Shown here piece by piece: positions 1 through 8,091 of a stretch of 64,000 nucleotides of DNA. The translations under genes and the position numbers were made by a program. Source of the stretch: Celeribacter persicus. GTDB taxonomy: Bacteria; Pseudomonadota; Alphaproteobacteria; Rhodobacterales; Rhodobacteraceae. The DNA lies in assembly GCF_003050785.1 (NCBI RefSeq), contig NZ_QAOH01000004.1:248001-312000 (forward strand). Reading direction: 5' to 3'. Every line of letters begins with the position of its first letter. Within the stretch, counting starts at the first letter, position 1. Below the pieces are notes generated by a model. That model was not told the DNA's origin, did no database searches, and saw only the letters and a program-made list of their open reading frames with translations.

Positions 1-386
1 TCCGCCACAGTTGTTTGCGGTGTCAACGTCCGGCTCAGTAGCAGGCCGCCACCGAGGCCAATGGCTAGTGCAATGCTCGCTGCCAGCGCCAACGGCTGCC
101 ATTCGGTTTTTCGGCGTTGCCGCAACGGCACGATCACCTCTGGCGCGGTCTCTGCATTGGCGAAGGCCCTGTCGATTTTCGCTTTGAGCGGCTGAGGCAA
201 CGGTGCCTCGGATCGTGCCAGTGCAGCCTGTTTTAGTATATGCTTGGTCTCGCCGAAGAGCGCGACACGGTCTGCCACTGAGGAGTCCGCCTGCATGGCC
301 ACTTCGACAGCGCGTGAGGTTTCCGAGTCCAGTTCACCATCGGCGTAGGCCATCAGGATTTCATCGCTTAGCTTGGGTTTCGTCAT
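1..386 (-). CDS. Anti-sigma factor, C-terminus cut by window edge
   Basis: The visible part is about 128 residues, starting MTKPKLSDEILMAYADGELD, the usual opening of small cytoplasmic anti-sigma domains of the ChrR/RsiW-like kind. A membrane segment follows at about residues 97-117 (ALAASIALAIGLGGGLLLS). No HxxxCxxC zinc motif is seen, so it is not a classical zinc-binding anti-sigma factor. It lies 43 bp behind the ECF sigma gene on the same strand, the standard order for a cognate pair. It probably holds the sigma factor at the membrane until a signal releases it. The rest of the protein, presumably periplasmic, is outside the window. Confidence 0.75.
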   Translation of the reverse strand, partial: MTKPKLSDEILMAYADGELDSETSRAVEVAMQADSSVADRVALFGETKHILKQAALARSEAPLPQPLKAKIDRAFANAETAPEVIVPLRQRRKTEWQPLALAASIALAIGLGGGLLLSRTLTPQTTVA

Positions 387-429
387 GTCGCTCTTGCTCC
401 CTGTCCCCTCGTCTACGCACAAGGTGGCA

Positions 430-918
430 CTATATTCCCAGTTTTTTCGCCAAGGCCACGCGGCCCCGCGCCAGCCGGCTCATGACCGTCCCGCGCGGGA
501 TGTCCAGGATCGCAGCCGCCTCGGCATAGGACAGTTCCTCATAGCACACGAGCAGGATCACCTCGCGCTGATCGTCCGGAAGCTCGTCGAGCGCCTTTTC
601 CGTTGCACTCAGCATCAGGCGCGCATCCGTGATCTGCCGCCCGTCGATCGCCGCCGCATCGGGCGCGTCACTGACATCGATCTCGGTGCCCCGGGTTCTT
701 CGCCGCCGCAACATGTCGAGCCAGGCATTGCGCAGGATTCGGAACAACCAGGGTTCGATCCGCTGAGACCCGTCATAACGGTCGCAGGCGGCAATCGCGC
801 GCTCTACGGTCATTTGGACCAGGTCGTCCGCCAAGTCGGGATTCCGGCAGAGCGATAATGCGAATCTGCGCAACGGGACGAGTTGGGCGACGATGTCTTG
901 TTCGAAACGGTGATTCAT
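430..918 (-). CDS. ECF-type RNA polymerase sigma factor
   Basis: A 162-residue sigma-70 family protein of the extracytoplasmic group. Region 2 is seen as DLADDLVQMTVERAIAACDR with RIEPWLFRILRNAWLD, and region 4 as LDELPDDQREVILLVCYEEL followed by the helix-turn-helix SYAEAAAILDIPRGTVMSRL. The start MNHRFEQD fits where ECF sigma proteins normally begin; an upstream extension of 23 residues is open but looks like leader sequence. It is followed by its anti-sigma gene and is divergent, across about 110 bp, from the subtilase operon, which is its most likely target. That target assignment is inference; no -35/-10 pair could be proven by eye. Confidence 0.85.
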   Translation of the reverse strand: MNHRFEQDIVAQLVPLRRFALSLCRNPDLADDLVQMTVERAIAACDRYDGSQRIEPWLFRILRNAWLDMLRRRRTRGTEIDVSDAPDAAAIDGRQITDARLMLSATEKALDELPDDQREVILLVCYEELSYAEAAAILDIPRGTVMSRLARGRVALAKKLGI

Positions 919-1026
919 ACCCGCCTGTCCACTGTCTGTTTGCCGCCCAGGGCAGATGGAATTATCTCTGGTCACAACCGTAAGCATCGCAACCTGTTTT
1001 GCAATACAACAATGGGAATTCTCAGG

Positions 1027-2436
1027 ATGTTAAAAAAAATTCTGCTTGCTCACTTGCTTGCCTCTGTCGTGTTGTTCTGCGTTGCCGAAGCGCCATGGCC
1101 CGGGCTGGCCACGCCCGCATGGGCCGATGACGATGACGACGACGGTAGTAACGATAATGGTGGCGACAATGATGATGATGATGATGACAGCCGTAAGCCA
1201 AGCGCGTCACACAGCGGTGGTAGCAAGGAGGGGCTTTCCCGCCTGTTTCGGCGCGCCCCTGCGCAACCGCAACAGGTGCCTCGCGCGGCGTCGCGCTCCG
1301 CCCCAGTGCCACCGCCGCCGGAGCAGGCTGCGGCAGAGATCGTCACCAACGGGCTTTCGTCCGCAGACCTGACCACGCTTGAAAGCGAGGGCTATCAGTC
1401 GCTCGAAGTCCGGCAGTTGGCGCGCCTCGGTACGGAGGTCCGCCGTCTCTCGATACCACCGGGGGTCTCTCTGACCGACGCGCGCATGCGGGTGGGGGCG
1501 TTGTCCTCGGTATCGACTGTCGATTTCAATCACTATTACCGCACCGAGCAGGGCTTTGCACCGGATTGCCAAGGCGGCGACTGTCCCGCGCGGCTCAGCA
1601 TCGGTTGGCCGTTGCCGCCATCGCGAAGCGGATGCGGCAGCGGTGTAGCCATCGGCATGATCGACACTGGCATCAACGATGCGCATGAAACCTTCGCGGG
1701 CGCCGCTCTCGAATTGCACCGGCTCTCGGACGACGGCCTGACGCCCTCCAGGAACCTGCACGGCACCGCTATTGCTGCGCTTCTGATCGGCGATCCGGCA
1801 ACGCGTTCTCCCGGGCTTGTGCCCGGCGCCTCGCTGGTCGCCGTGGATTCCTTTCACCGGGAGGGCCGCGACGAGCGCGCCGATGTCTTTACTCTGACCG
1901 ACGCGCTCTCCTTTCTCGCCGAGCGTGACGTGCGGGTGATCAACCTCAGCCTCGCTGGGCCCGAAAACGCGGTTTTGGAAGAGATCACCGCGCGGCTCGT
2001 CGCAGAGAACGACATCCTGATCCTTGCTGCGGCGGGAAATGACGGGCCACGCGCCGGGCCACGCTACCCGGCCGCCTTCGATCATGTCATGGCCGTCACC
2101 GCCATCGACCGCGACCGACGCGTCTACCGGCGCGCAGTCCAAGGGCCGCATATCGACCTCGCGGCGCCGGGGGTGAATGTTTGGACCGCTGCCTCTGTCA
2201 GCGGTGCACGCTGGAAGACCGGCACATCCTTTGCCGTTCCCTTCGCCACAGCGGCGGCGGCGATGCTGCGCGAAACCCATCCGGAGAGCAGCGCCATAGA
2301 GATTGCGGAAGCGCTGCGCGCAGGCGCCACAGATCTGGGGGAACCGGGGCGCGACGAGGTGTATGGCCACGGACTGGTTCCGGTCATCGAAAGCTGTGGC
2401 AGTCCACTGAAGAACCAAGACGAACCGATGCAGTAA
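1027..2436 (+). CDS. Secreted S8 (subtilisin-like) serine peptidase with Asp-rich tract
   Basis: About 469 residues. A signal peptide (MLKKILLAHLLASVVLF) ends near PAWA, followed by a strongly acidic Asp/Asn/Gly tract and a Pro/Ala linker. The S8 fold follows with the full triad: D213 in GMIDTGIN, H245 in LHGTAIAALL and S401 in GTSFAVPFATAAAAM. The oxyanion Asn lies in AAAGNDGP. The first 140 or so mature residues could act as an inhibitor-like pro-region. An in-frame ATG 15 bp upstream is an alternative start. It is the first gene of a four-gene operon and sits divergent from an ECF sigma/anti-sigma pair. A secreted or periplasmic protease is clear; the substrate is unknown. Confidence 0.88.
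   Translation: MLKKILLAHLLASVVLFCVAEAPWPGLATPAWADDDDDDGSNDNGGDNDDDDDDSRKPSASHSGGSKEGLSRLFRRAPAQPQQVPRAASRSAPVPPPPEQAAAEIVTNGLSSADLTTLESEGYQSLEVRQLARLGTEVRRLSIPPGVSLTDARMRVGALSSVSTVDFNHYYRTEQGFAPDCQGGDCPARLSIGWPLPPSRSGCGSGVAIGMIDTGINDAHETFAGAALELHRLSDDGLTPSRNLHGTAIAALLIGDPATRSPGLVPGASLVAVDSFHREGRDERADVFTLTDALSFLAERDVRVINLSLAGPENAVLEEITARLVAENDILILAAAGNDGPRAGPRYPAAFDHVMAVTAIDRDRRVYRRAVQGPHIDLAAPGVNVWTAASVSGARWKTGTSFAVPFATAAAAMLRETHPESSAIEIAEALRAGATDLGEPGRDEVYGHGLVPVIESCGSPLKNQDEPMQ
1126..1188 (+). repeat. GAT/GAC low-complexity codon tract encoding poly-Asp
   Basis: Runs of GAT and GAC codons broken by Asn, Gly and Ser codons encode a highly acidic segment just after the predicted signal-peptide cleavage site of the subtilase. 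Such tracts often bind calcium or act as spacers, and slippage could change their length between strains. Confidence 0.8.
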
Positions 2437-2511
2437 ATTTTTTTGCCTGCGGCGGGAATAGGACGGCGGGTCGGGCGTAATCCTCGCAGATACCAACGCA
2501 AGGAGCCCTCA

Positions 2512-3348
2512 ATGCCCAGTTCCTCCGCTTCGATTTTCCAGATCGGACAGACCTCCAGCTTCACCTGCACCAGCCCAGCCGGGCGGCTTTCCGCCCGGAT
2601 CATCGTGCCGGCCCAGACCAGCGGTGAGGCACCGCTTCTGGTACTGCACGGAATTTCCCGCAACGCCCGGGAACTGACCGAGCTCTTCCGTCCCGAAGCC
2701 GAGCGGACAGGTCGGATGATCATTGTACCGCATTTCAGCGAACGCGATTGGCCGGTGTTTCAGCGCCCCACCCGAAAAGCGCGCCCGGATCAGGCGCTGC
2801 TCGCGCTGCTGACGGCTTTCGAAGCCGCCTTTCCTGACCAGGCCGGCCCGGTCAGCCTGTTCGGCCATTCGGGCGGCGCACAACTGGCGCACCGCTTCGC
2901 GATGCTGTTCCCGCAGCGTGCCGCCGATCTGCACCTTGCTGCGGCGGGCTGGTACTGCCTGCCAAACGAGACCATGGCCTATCCCTATGGGCTGGCCGAT
3001 AGCGCTTCCCCGCGCGATCTGTTCTGGGCGCGCCGCCATGGCGCCGGGCTGCGCCGCTTCCTCGACCGTCCCATTCACATCTATGTCGGCAGCCGCGACA
3101 CCGCCCGTGACGAGACGCTGCGCCAGACGCCGGAGCTAGACCGCCTTCAGGGCCACACTCGTCTGGCGCGCGCGCGTACCTATGTTCAGGCGCTGCGCAT
3201 GGCCGCCGCCGCAGAGGGCTGTCCTCCCCGGATCGCGCTGCGCGAACTTCCGGGCTGCGCACATGATGTCGCTTGGGCCATCCGGCGCGCCGGGCTTGCC
3301 CGGATGGTGACCACGCCCGCGCAAACCGGTCTTTCCAGCGCTGCCTGA
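2512..3348 (+). CDS. Alpha/beta hydrolase
   Basis: A 278-residue alpha/beta-hydrolase. The nucleophile elbow is GHSGGAQLA with Ser at about residue 120. The catalytic His is probably H251 in GCAHDVAW, and the acid an Asp in or near VGSRDTARDE. An oxyanion-loop motif LLVLHGISRNA lies near the N-terminus, which resembles PHB-depolymerase/esterase-like members. There is no signal peptide. The ATG follows a strong AAGGAG box, which decides this start over the longer open frame. It lies 75 bp downstream of the subtilase gene and probably shares its transcript. The substrate cannot be told from sequence. Confidence 0.8.
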   Translation: MPSSSASIFQIGQTSSFTCTSPAGRLSARIIVPAQTSGEAPLLVLHGISRNARELTELFRPEAERTGRMIIVPHFSERDWPVFQRPTRKARPDQALLALLTAFEAAFPDQAGPVSLFGHSGGAQLAHRFAMLFPQRAADLHLAAAGWYCLPNETMAYPYGLADSASPRDLFWARRHGAGLRRFLDRPIHIYVGSRDTARDETLRQTPELDRLQGHTRLARARTYVQALRMAAAAEGCPPRIALRELPGCAHDVAWAIRRAGLARMVTTPAQTGLSSAA

Positions 3349-3399
3349 ACTTCTTCCCGCTCACAAACATTTTTCCGATCCTTTGAAAGGAGACCTCTC

Positions 3400-4452
3400 A
3401 TGACCACCGCCCTGACCTCCCAACTCGATAGCGCGAAATGGAGCTTTTCGACCCGCCGCGTCGATCGCACTCAAATCTGCGACCTCGATACACGCTTTGC
3501 CGAGGCTCGCGCTGGCGATCTGATCCTCGCGCAGGTCGATCAGATCGGCCAGCACCGGCGCATCCAGTTGCCCTCCGGACGACCGTCGGATCTGTTTCCC
3601 GGTGATCTCGTGGTGCTGGCCTGCGGCGCGCGCTATGCGCCCGACCAGTTCGAAGGAATCGCCGAGATCGCGCCTGACGGGGCTGACATGCTGGCGGGCG
3701 GTGGTTGCATCGGCCGCATGACTGCCCGCAACGAGCGCATCAAACCCGCCACGCGGCTGCTGCCCAAGGGGCGCCTCCTGGGCCAGAACGGCGTGCCGGT
3801 AAATCTGTCGCAATTCGCGCTGCCCGACCCTGCACGTCCCTCCGAAATCCCGGTGATCGCGGTTCTGGGCACCGCGATGAACTCCGGCAAGACCCTGGCC
3901 ACCGCACAACTTGCGCTGGGGCTGCGCCGGGCCGGCTGGAAAACCGCTGCGATCAAGGCGACCGGCACCGGTGCGTTCGGAGACTACAACGAATACAGCG
4001 ATACCGGCGCGCATTATGTCGGCGACTTCACCGATGCAGGCATGGTGACCACCTATCTCGAAGAACTGCCCCGCATCCGGAATGGTATCGACCGGCTGCT
4101 GGGCGAGGCGCAGCGTCGGGACTGCGAGATTGCCGTGATGGAAGTGGCCGACGGGCTGTTCCAGCGCGAAACTGCGCAGCTCATCGCCGATCCATGGTTT
4201 CAGAGCCGGATTTCGGGCCTGGTCTTCGCCTGCGGCGATGCGGTGGCCGCCGCCGGCGGCGTGGCCGAACTGGCGCGACTGGGGTTGGCCCCCGACCTGC
4301 TGACAGGCATGTTGAGTTGTTCGCCGATGGCCAGCCGCGAGGCGGAAACGGCAACCGGCATCCCGGTGCTGCGCAAATCCGATCTGTCGGACCCGGCCGA
4401 GGCCAACGGCTTTGCGCTGCAGGCTGGCGCGGACTGGTCGCGCGCCGCATGA
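3400..4452 (+). CDS. P-loop NTPase, possibly DUF1611/dethiobiotin-synthetase-like
   Basis: 350 residues. The N-terminal half (about 1-145) looks like a small beta-rich domain. The C-terminal half opens with a good Walker A, GTAMNSGKT, at residues 157-165. Further on, AIKATGTGAFGDYNEYSDTG and VMEVADGLFQRET resemble the substrate-facing loops of the MinD/BioD/DUF1611 group. The start has a strong AAAGGAG box. The stop overlaps the start of the next gene (ATGA), so the two are translationally coupled. Membership of DUF1611 is a guess from the P-loop region. Its role in an operon with a protease, a hydrolase and an exporter is unknown. Confidence 0.6.
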   Translation: MTTALTSQLDSAKWSFSTRRVDRTQICDLDTRFAEARAGDLILAQVDQIGQHRRIQLPSGRPSDLFPGDLVVLACGARYAPDQFEGIAEIAPDGADMLAGGGCIGRMTARNERIKPATRLLPKGRLLGQNGVPVNLSQFALPDPARPSEIPVIAVLGTAMNSGKTLATAQLALGLRRAGWKTAAIKATGTGAFGDYNEYSDTGAHYVGDFTDAGMVTTYLEELPRIRNGIDRLLGEAQRRDCEIAVMEVADGLFQRETAQLIADPWFQSRISGLVFACGDAVAAAGGVAELARLGLAPDLLTGMLSCSPMASREAETATGIPVLRKSDLSDPAEANGFALQAGADWSRAA

Positions 4453-6035
4453 AGCAGATGCCCCGCCTTCTCGCCCCCGGGCGGCGCACGCCGCTTGCCC
4501 GGGTGACGCTGCTGACGCTGGTGCAGGGGCTGGGCGCCGCCGCCGCGGCCTTTGCCACGCGCGCGCTGTTCGAGGCGCTGCATGCCGGGGCGCCCGATCT
4601 GCCGCTGTTTCCGATGGTGGTACTTGGCCTGTCCGGTTTGGTCGTCGCCACGTCTCGGATCGCGGCACGGGTGCAGAGCGAGCGTCTGGCCCAGAGCTAT
4701 GTGCTCGACCTGCGCGCCGCGCTTTTCGAACATGCGGCGGGCATGGCGGCTTGCGATGTGGCGGCGCGGCGCAGCGGATATATGAGCCTGCGTTTCGTTG
4801 GCGACATGACCGCGTTTCGCAACTGGGCAGGGCGGGGTGTGCCGCGCCTTGTCGCGGGCGGGATCCTGATCCCCGCGACATTGGCGGTGCTGGGCCTGCT
4901 CTCGCCCGCGCTGCTGCTAGCGGTGCTGCCGCCACTCGGTATCGGGCTGGTGCTGATCCTCGCTGGCGGCCTGCGTCTCGCGCCACTGCACCGACGCCTG
5001 CGCGCCCGGCGCGGGCGCATCGCCGCCGAGATGGCCGAACGCATGACCCTTGCCCCCGATCTCGACCGGCTGGGGCGCCGGAACAAGGAGCTGCACCGGC
5101 TGCACCGGCAGTCGGGACGGATGATCGAGACCGCGCTTGCCCGGCTGCGGCTGGCCGAGACGCTGACAGCCATTCCCGAGATGATGGCCGGGCTGACTGC
5201 GGTGCTGATCCTGCTGATCGGTGCCCGCGAGGGGCTTGGCACCGGGACCATTGCCGCCGCGCTTTCGGCTCTGGGCCTGCTGCTTGCGCCGATGCGTGAC
5301 CTTGCGACGGTCTGGAACCTGCATGCCGGGTGGCGCGCGGCGCAGGAGAAATGCGCCGCCGCGCTGGCGCGGCGTCAGCGCCCGCCCTATGGCACGCGCG
5401 GGCTGCCTAAAGGCCCGGTTTCGCTGCGGATTGAGGCGCTGGAATTGCCAGGCCACCCCAAGTTTTCCTGCACACTGGCTGCTGGCGAGGCAGTCCGGAT
5501 TGCACTTGGTGAACGCGCCGAAACCGCACTCTTCAACATCCTCCTGGGACGCGATCCAAAACCCGCCGGGCAGATTCAGCTGTCGGGCATCCCGCTCGAC
5601 GAACTGAGTCGTGGCGCACTGCGGCGCAACCTCTGCCGGATCGGTCCCGATGTGCCGATGCTGCAAGGCTCGCTGCGCCGCGCGCTCATCTTCGGGACCG
5701 GCATCTCGATCGACGATGCGGTCCTGCGCGACAGGATCCGGCACCTGCGGCTGGACGAGGTGCTGTGCCCCGATGGCGATCTCGACCGCAGGATCACGGA
5801 AGGCGGCCGGACATTGTCGCTGTCAGAACGCACGGCTGTCAGCCTGGTTCGCGCATCCTTGTGTCACCCGCGTATTTTGTTAATTGGTCAAGACTTCGCT
5901 GCCGCGCGACCGGAAGTTACGAATGCCGTGCAGCGCTGGATCGATGGGACAACAACTACCGTTATCTGGGGCGAGTTGCTGGAGGTTCCGATAACCACAG
6001 CAACGCATTCGACATCTCTCCAAGCGAATTCATAG
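4449..6035 (+). CDS. ABC exporter-like fusion with degenerate ATPase domain
   Basis: 528 residues. The N-terminal 300 hold about six hydrophobic segments of an ABC exporter membrane domain (for example the stretches around TLLTLVQGLGAAAAAFAT and GILIPATLAVLGLLSPALLL). The rest aligns with an ABC nucleotide-binding domain, but the key motifs have decayed: GERAETAL where Walker A should be, no Gln in the Q-loop (IGPDVPMLQGSL), LSERTAVSLVRA for the LSGGQ signature, ILLIGQDFA for Walker B, and no switch His. It probably cannot hydrolyse ATP. The ATGA overlap with the preceding gene gives tight coupling. It could be a regulatory or scaffolding pseudo-transporter, or need a partner ATPase. The frame is intact for over 500 codons, so it is not an ordinary pseudogene. 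Confidence 0.75.
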   Translation: MKQMPRLLAPGRRTPLARVTLLTLVQGLGAAAAAFATRALFEALHAGAPDLPLFPMVVLGLSGLVVATSRIAARVQSERLAQSYVLDLRAALFEHAAGMAACDVAARRSGYMSLRFVGDMTAFRNWAGRGVPRLVAGGILIPATLAVLGLLSPALLLAVLPPLGIGLVLILAGGLRLAPLHRRLRARRGRIAAEMAERMTLAPDLDRLGRRNKELHRLHRQSGRMIETALARLRLAETLTAIPEMMAGLTAVLILLIGAREGLGTGTIAAALSALGLLLAPMRDLATVWNLHAGWRAAQEKCAAALARRQRPPYGTRGLPKGPVSLRIEALELPGHPKFSCTLAAGEAVRIALGERAETALFNILLGRDPKPAGQIQLSGIPLDELSRGALRRNLCRIGPDVPMLQGSLRRALIFGTGISIDDAVLRDRIRHLRLDEVLCPDGDLDRRITEGGRTLSLSERTAVSLVRASLCHPRILLIGQDFAAARPEVTNAVQRWIDGTTTTVIWGELLEVPITTATHSTSLQANS

Positions 6036-6060
6036 AGTAGGTTGCACATCGACTGAACGA

Positions 6061-6080
6061 CTACCGGCAGGCGCCGGTAG
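6061..6080. repeat. Perfect hairpin at IS200 fragment end
   Basis: CTACCGGC and GCCGGTAG form an 8-bp perfect stem around AGGC. Position and form match the subterminal hairpin that IS200/IS605 elements use as a transposase recognition site, here still linked to the transposase tail. Confidence 0.65.
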
Positions 6081-6270
6081 GATCAGAGATGTGGTTTTCG
6101 AGGTACTGAAGTACAATGTCTTCGGGAATGGCGCCGTTGGTGTTTGAAAAATACCCCCGTCCCCAAAACCGACAGCCCCAATAGCGCTTGTGGATATGCC
6201 GGAACTCCCGTTGCACCCGGTAAGACGAACGGCCTTCACAGCTGGCACATTTCGGGCCTTTGTGCTTAGG
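6061..6270 (-). pseudogene. IS200-type transposase (tnpA), C-terminal fragment
   Basis: The minus strand encodes the tail of an IS200/IS605-type Y1 transposase: VQREFRHIHKRYWGCRFWGR, then GYFSNTNGAIPEDIVLQYLE and NHISDPTGACR before a TAG stop at 6061-6063. The catalytic Tyr region and the N-terminus are missing. It is a relic lying just downstream of the ABC gene. Confidence 0.75.
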
Positions 6271-6366
6271 TCTTTAATTATTAATGACCGGTATAAACTA
6301 CGAACTACGCTACGACCAAGGTGACCATGCGCGTCCAGCTGCAACGCCCCGTGTCCGCATAGATTT

Positions 6367-7065
6367 GATTCTGTTGAAAAACTCTTTGGTCCTGATGCGT
6401 CTTGGCAAGCTATCGCTTTGATTTTTGGATGTCGGGTTCCTCCTGCCGTTTCATCCCATTGAGGGAACCATCGGCCTGAGCTTGGCCAGCTTCCGGAGGT
6501 TTTAGGCGATTGCTGCGAGGGTGAACTCGTCTTGAACGCCGCATGGGCCGCGCAATCGGAGTCGTCCAAGGCCGAGAATGCGTTTGAGGTGGGCAAAGAA
6601 CATCTCAACCTTCTTCCTTCGCGCCTGAGCCTTGGGATTGAACTCTGAGGCCGTGCATTGCCGAGCGAAGTCTCTGACGATCTCGTATTTCTCGCGATGA
6701 ACCGCGCGGGCCTCGGAGTTGGGACAGCATTTTTCCTTCAACTCGCAGCCTGTGCAATCAGACTTCAGCGCCCGATACTTGCGAGCCTTCCAACTCGGTG
6801 CATTCCGGGCGGGGTCGGAATAGGTTCGCCAGATCTACCGCATTTCCTTGCCGCCCGGACAGATGTAGCGGTCGTTCTCATCATCCCATGTGAAGTCGGA
6901 TCGTGAGAACGTTCCGTCGGGGCACATGGCCTTCCAGCGAGAACTCATAGAACAGCGCCGCCTGCGCTTCCTGCTTCGGTCCCATCATGGCTCATTCTCC
7001 CGCTCGTTGAGAGAATTGAATCAGCAGTCCATGCACCAATCAAGGAAGAGTTTTTCAACAAAATC
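6367..7065 (-). mobile_element. IS1182-like insertion sequence, internally deleted
   Basis: Bounded by near-perfect 20-bp inverted repeats: GATTCTGTTGAAAAACTCTT at 6367-6386, and its complement at 7046-7065, which reads GATTTTGTTGAAAAACTCTT on the minus strand, one mismatch. The contained transposase gene is truncated, so the copy cannot move by itself. It ends within about ten bases of the stop of the adjoining VOC gene. Confidence 0.75.
6451..6988 (-). pseudogene. IS1182-family transposase, deleted and interrupted
   Basis: The N-terminus MMGPKQEAQAALFYEFSLEG matches the start of IS1182-type DDE transposases, but it jumps almost at once into late-domain sequence (SDFTWDDENDRYICPGGKEM). It then meets an in-frame stop near 6835 and continues as LKSDCTGCELKEKCCPNSEA, with the typical KKVEMFFAHLKRILGLGRLR and AQNLRKLAKL ending. 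Most of the catalytic core is missing. Confidence 0.8.
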
Positions 7066-7073
7066 AGCCCAAA

Positions 7074-7439
7074 CTATCGCTGTGCAAAAGCTCTGCTGGA
7101 CACCTGAATTGAGTTTCCCGAAGGGTCTTTTGCATTGGCAAAAACATAGCCATCAGCCTGATGGACTTTGCTGAACTTCAATCCCGCACGATTGGCAGAG
7201 TCGCAAAAGAGCGCGACATCTTCGACATCGAAAACGAGCTTTACGAGGGCTTGTCCTTCCTTTTGCTTGGCCGATGCGAAATGTAACAGTATCGCACTAC
7301 CACCGGCTCGTGGCCGCAACTCGACGATGCGGTCGCCTTCGGAACGTAAACATGAAAACCCGAAGTGCTTGGCGTAGAACTCCGCCATTTGCTCTATCTT
7401 CTTAGTGTAGATCACTATTCGCCCGAGTTTTACGTCCAT
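7074..7439 (-). CDS. VOC-family (glyoxalase/bleomycin-resistance fold) protein
   Basis: 121 residues beginning MDVKLGRIVIYTKKIEQMAE and continuing FYAKHFGF, the beta-alpha-beta-beta-beta pattern of the vicinal-oxygen-chelate fold, with DPSGNSIQV near the end. It could bind a metal or a small toxic ligand, but no enzyme function can be named. The IS1182-like copy starts directly after its stop codon, so the present last residues (SSRAFAQR) may partly come from the insertion. It has no operon partner. Confidence 0.75.
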   Translation of the reverse strand: MDVKLGRIVIYTKKIEQMAEFYAKHFGFSCLRSEGDRIVELRPRAGGSAILLHFASAKQKEGQALVKLVFDVEDVALFCDSANRAGLKFSKVHQADGYVFANAKDPSGNSIQVSSRAFAQR

Positions 7440-7690
7440 TTATGAAGCCCTTGAATAGTCGCGCTTAAGAATGATTAATACAGAATGCTGCTCTGCGGCA
7501 GCTTCGTCCGCATTTCTGCCATTCGTGCTACGCGACAAAGACAAATAGGATGAGACGGTGCGGTGGCCGTGTGTCGAAGGGAGAGCTTAGCCCGAGCGGA
7601 GGCATACGGCCGCCGCTTCGCCCGTTTTGGGGTCTATGATCGCGGGCGCCCCGTTACGCTGGTGGTTTGCAGGAATGGAGAACCACCTTT

Positions 7691-8005
7691 GTGCCGGGAC
7701 GCCATGTAACCGATCAACAGACGAGACTTTTCATGAAGCTGGGACAAGATTACCCTATCGAAATCGCTGCGGCGAAGGCCGGGATGAGCCGCGTGGCCGG
7801 ACGCTGGTCGAGAGCGCATGGACGTATCGCTACCCCGCGTGTGTCGGGAAGAAAGTCTACTCTGCCACGAAGCATATGCCCGAGGAGGTCAGGGAGACCG
7901 CATGGAAGGCACAAGCGAGCTTGACCAAGCGACACCGCGCGAATTGTGCGCAGCAAACGTAGCCCGGTGGCCATCACCCCGGTGGCGCGGCAACGACAAT
8001 CGCTA
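7691..8005 (+). pseudogene. IS21 istA start and IS110-like transposase scraps
   Basis: From a GTG, the translation VPGRHVTDQQTRLFMKLGQD followed by IAAAKAGMS matches the beginning of IS21-type IstA transposases. After roughly 100 bases it passes into another family: VGKKVYSATKHMPEEVRETA resembles the C-terminal part of an IS110-type transposase, and the frame then shifts (SKRSPVAITPVARQRQ in another frame). These are two or more truncated relics. The 250 bp upstream (7440-7690) shows no convincing gene. Confidence 0.5.
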
Positions 8006-8091
8006 GATAACTGTATCAGGGCAAGCGACTTCCCAGACTGTGCGAAAAATTTGCAACAGAACCATGCTTTCGCATCCCCTCCGAAAATCGT

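Noticed and set aside
1126-1188. Possible tandem-repeat or CRISPR-like array
   Set aside because: It is simply GAT/GAC codons for poly-Asp; there are no spacers. No CRISPR array was seen anywhere in the window.
3361-4986. 541-codon minus-strand open frame across the P-loop and ABC genes
   Set aside because: Both plus-strand genes have strong start signals, coupled ends and recognisable folds; the antisense product is Arg/Pro/Ala-rich filler.
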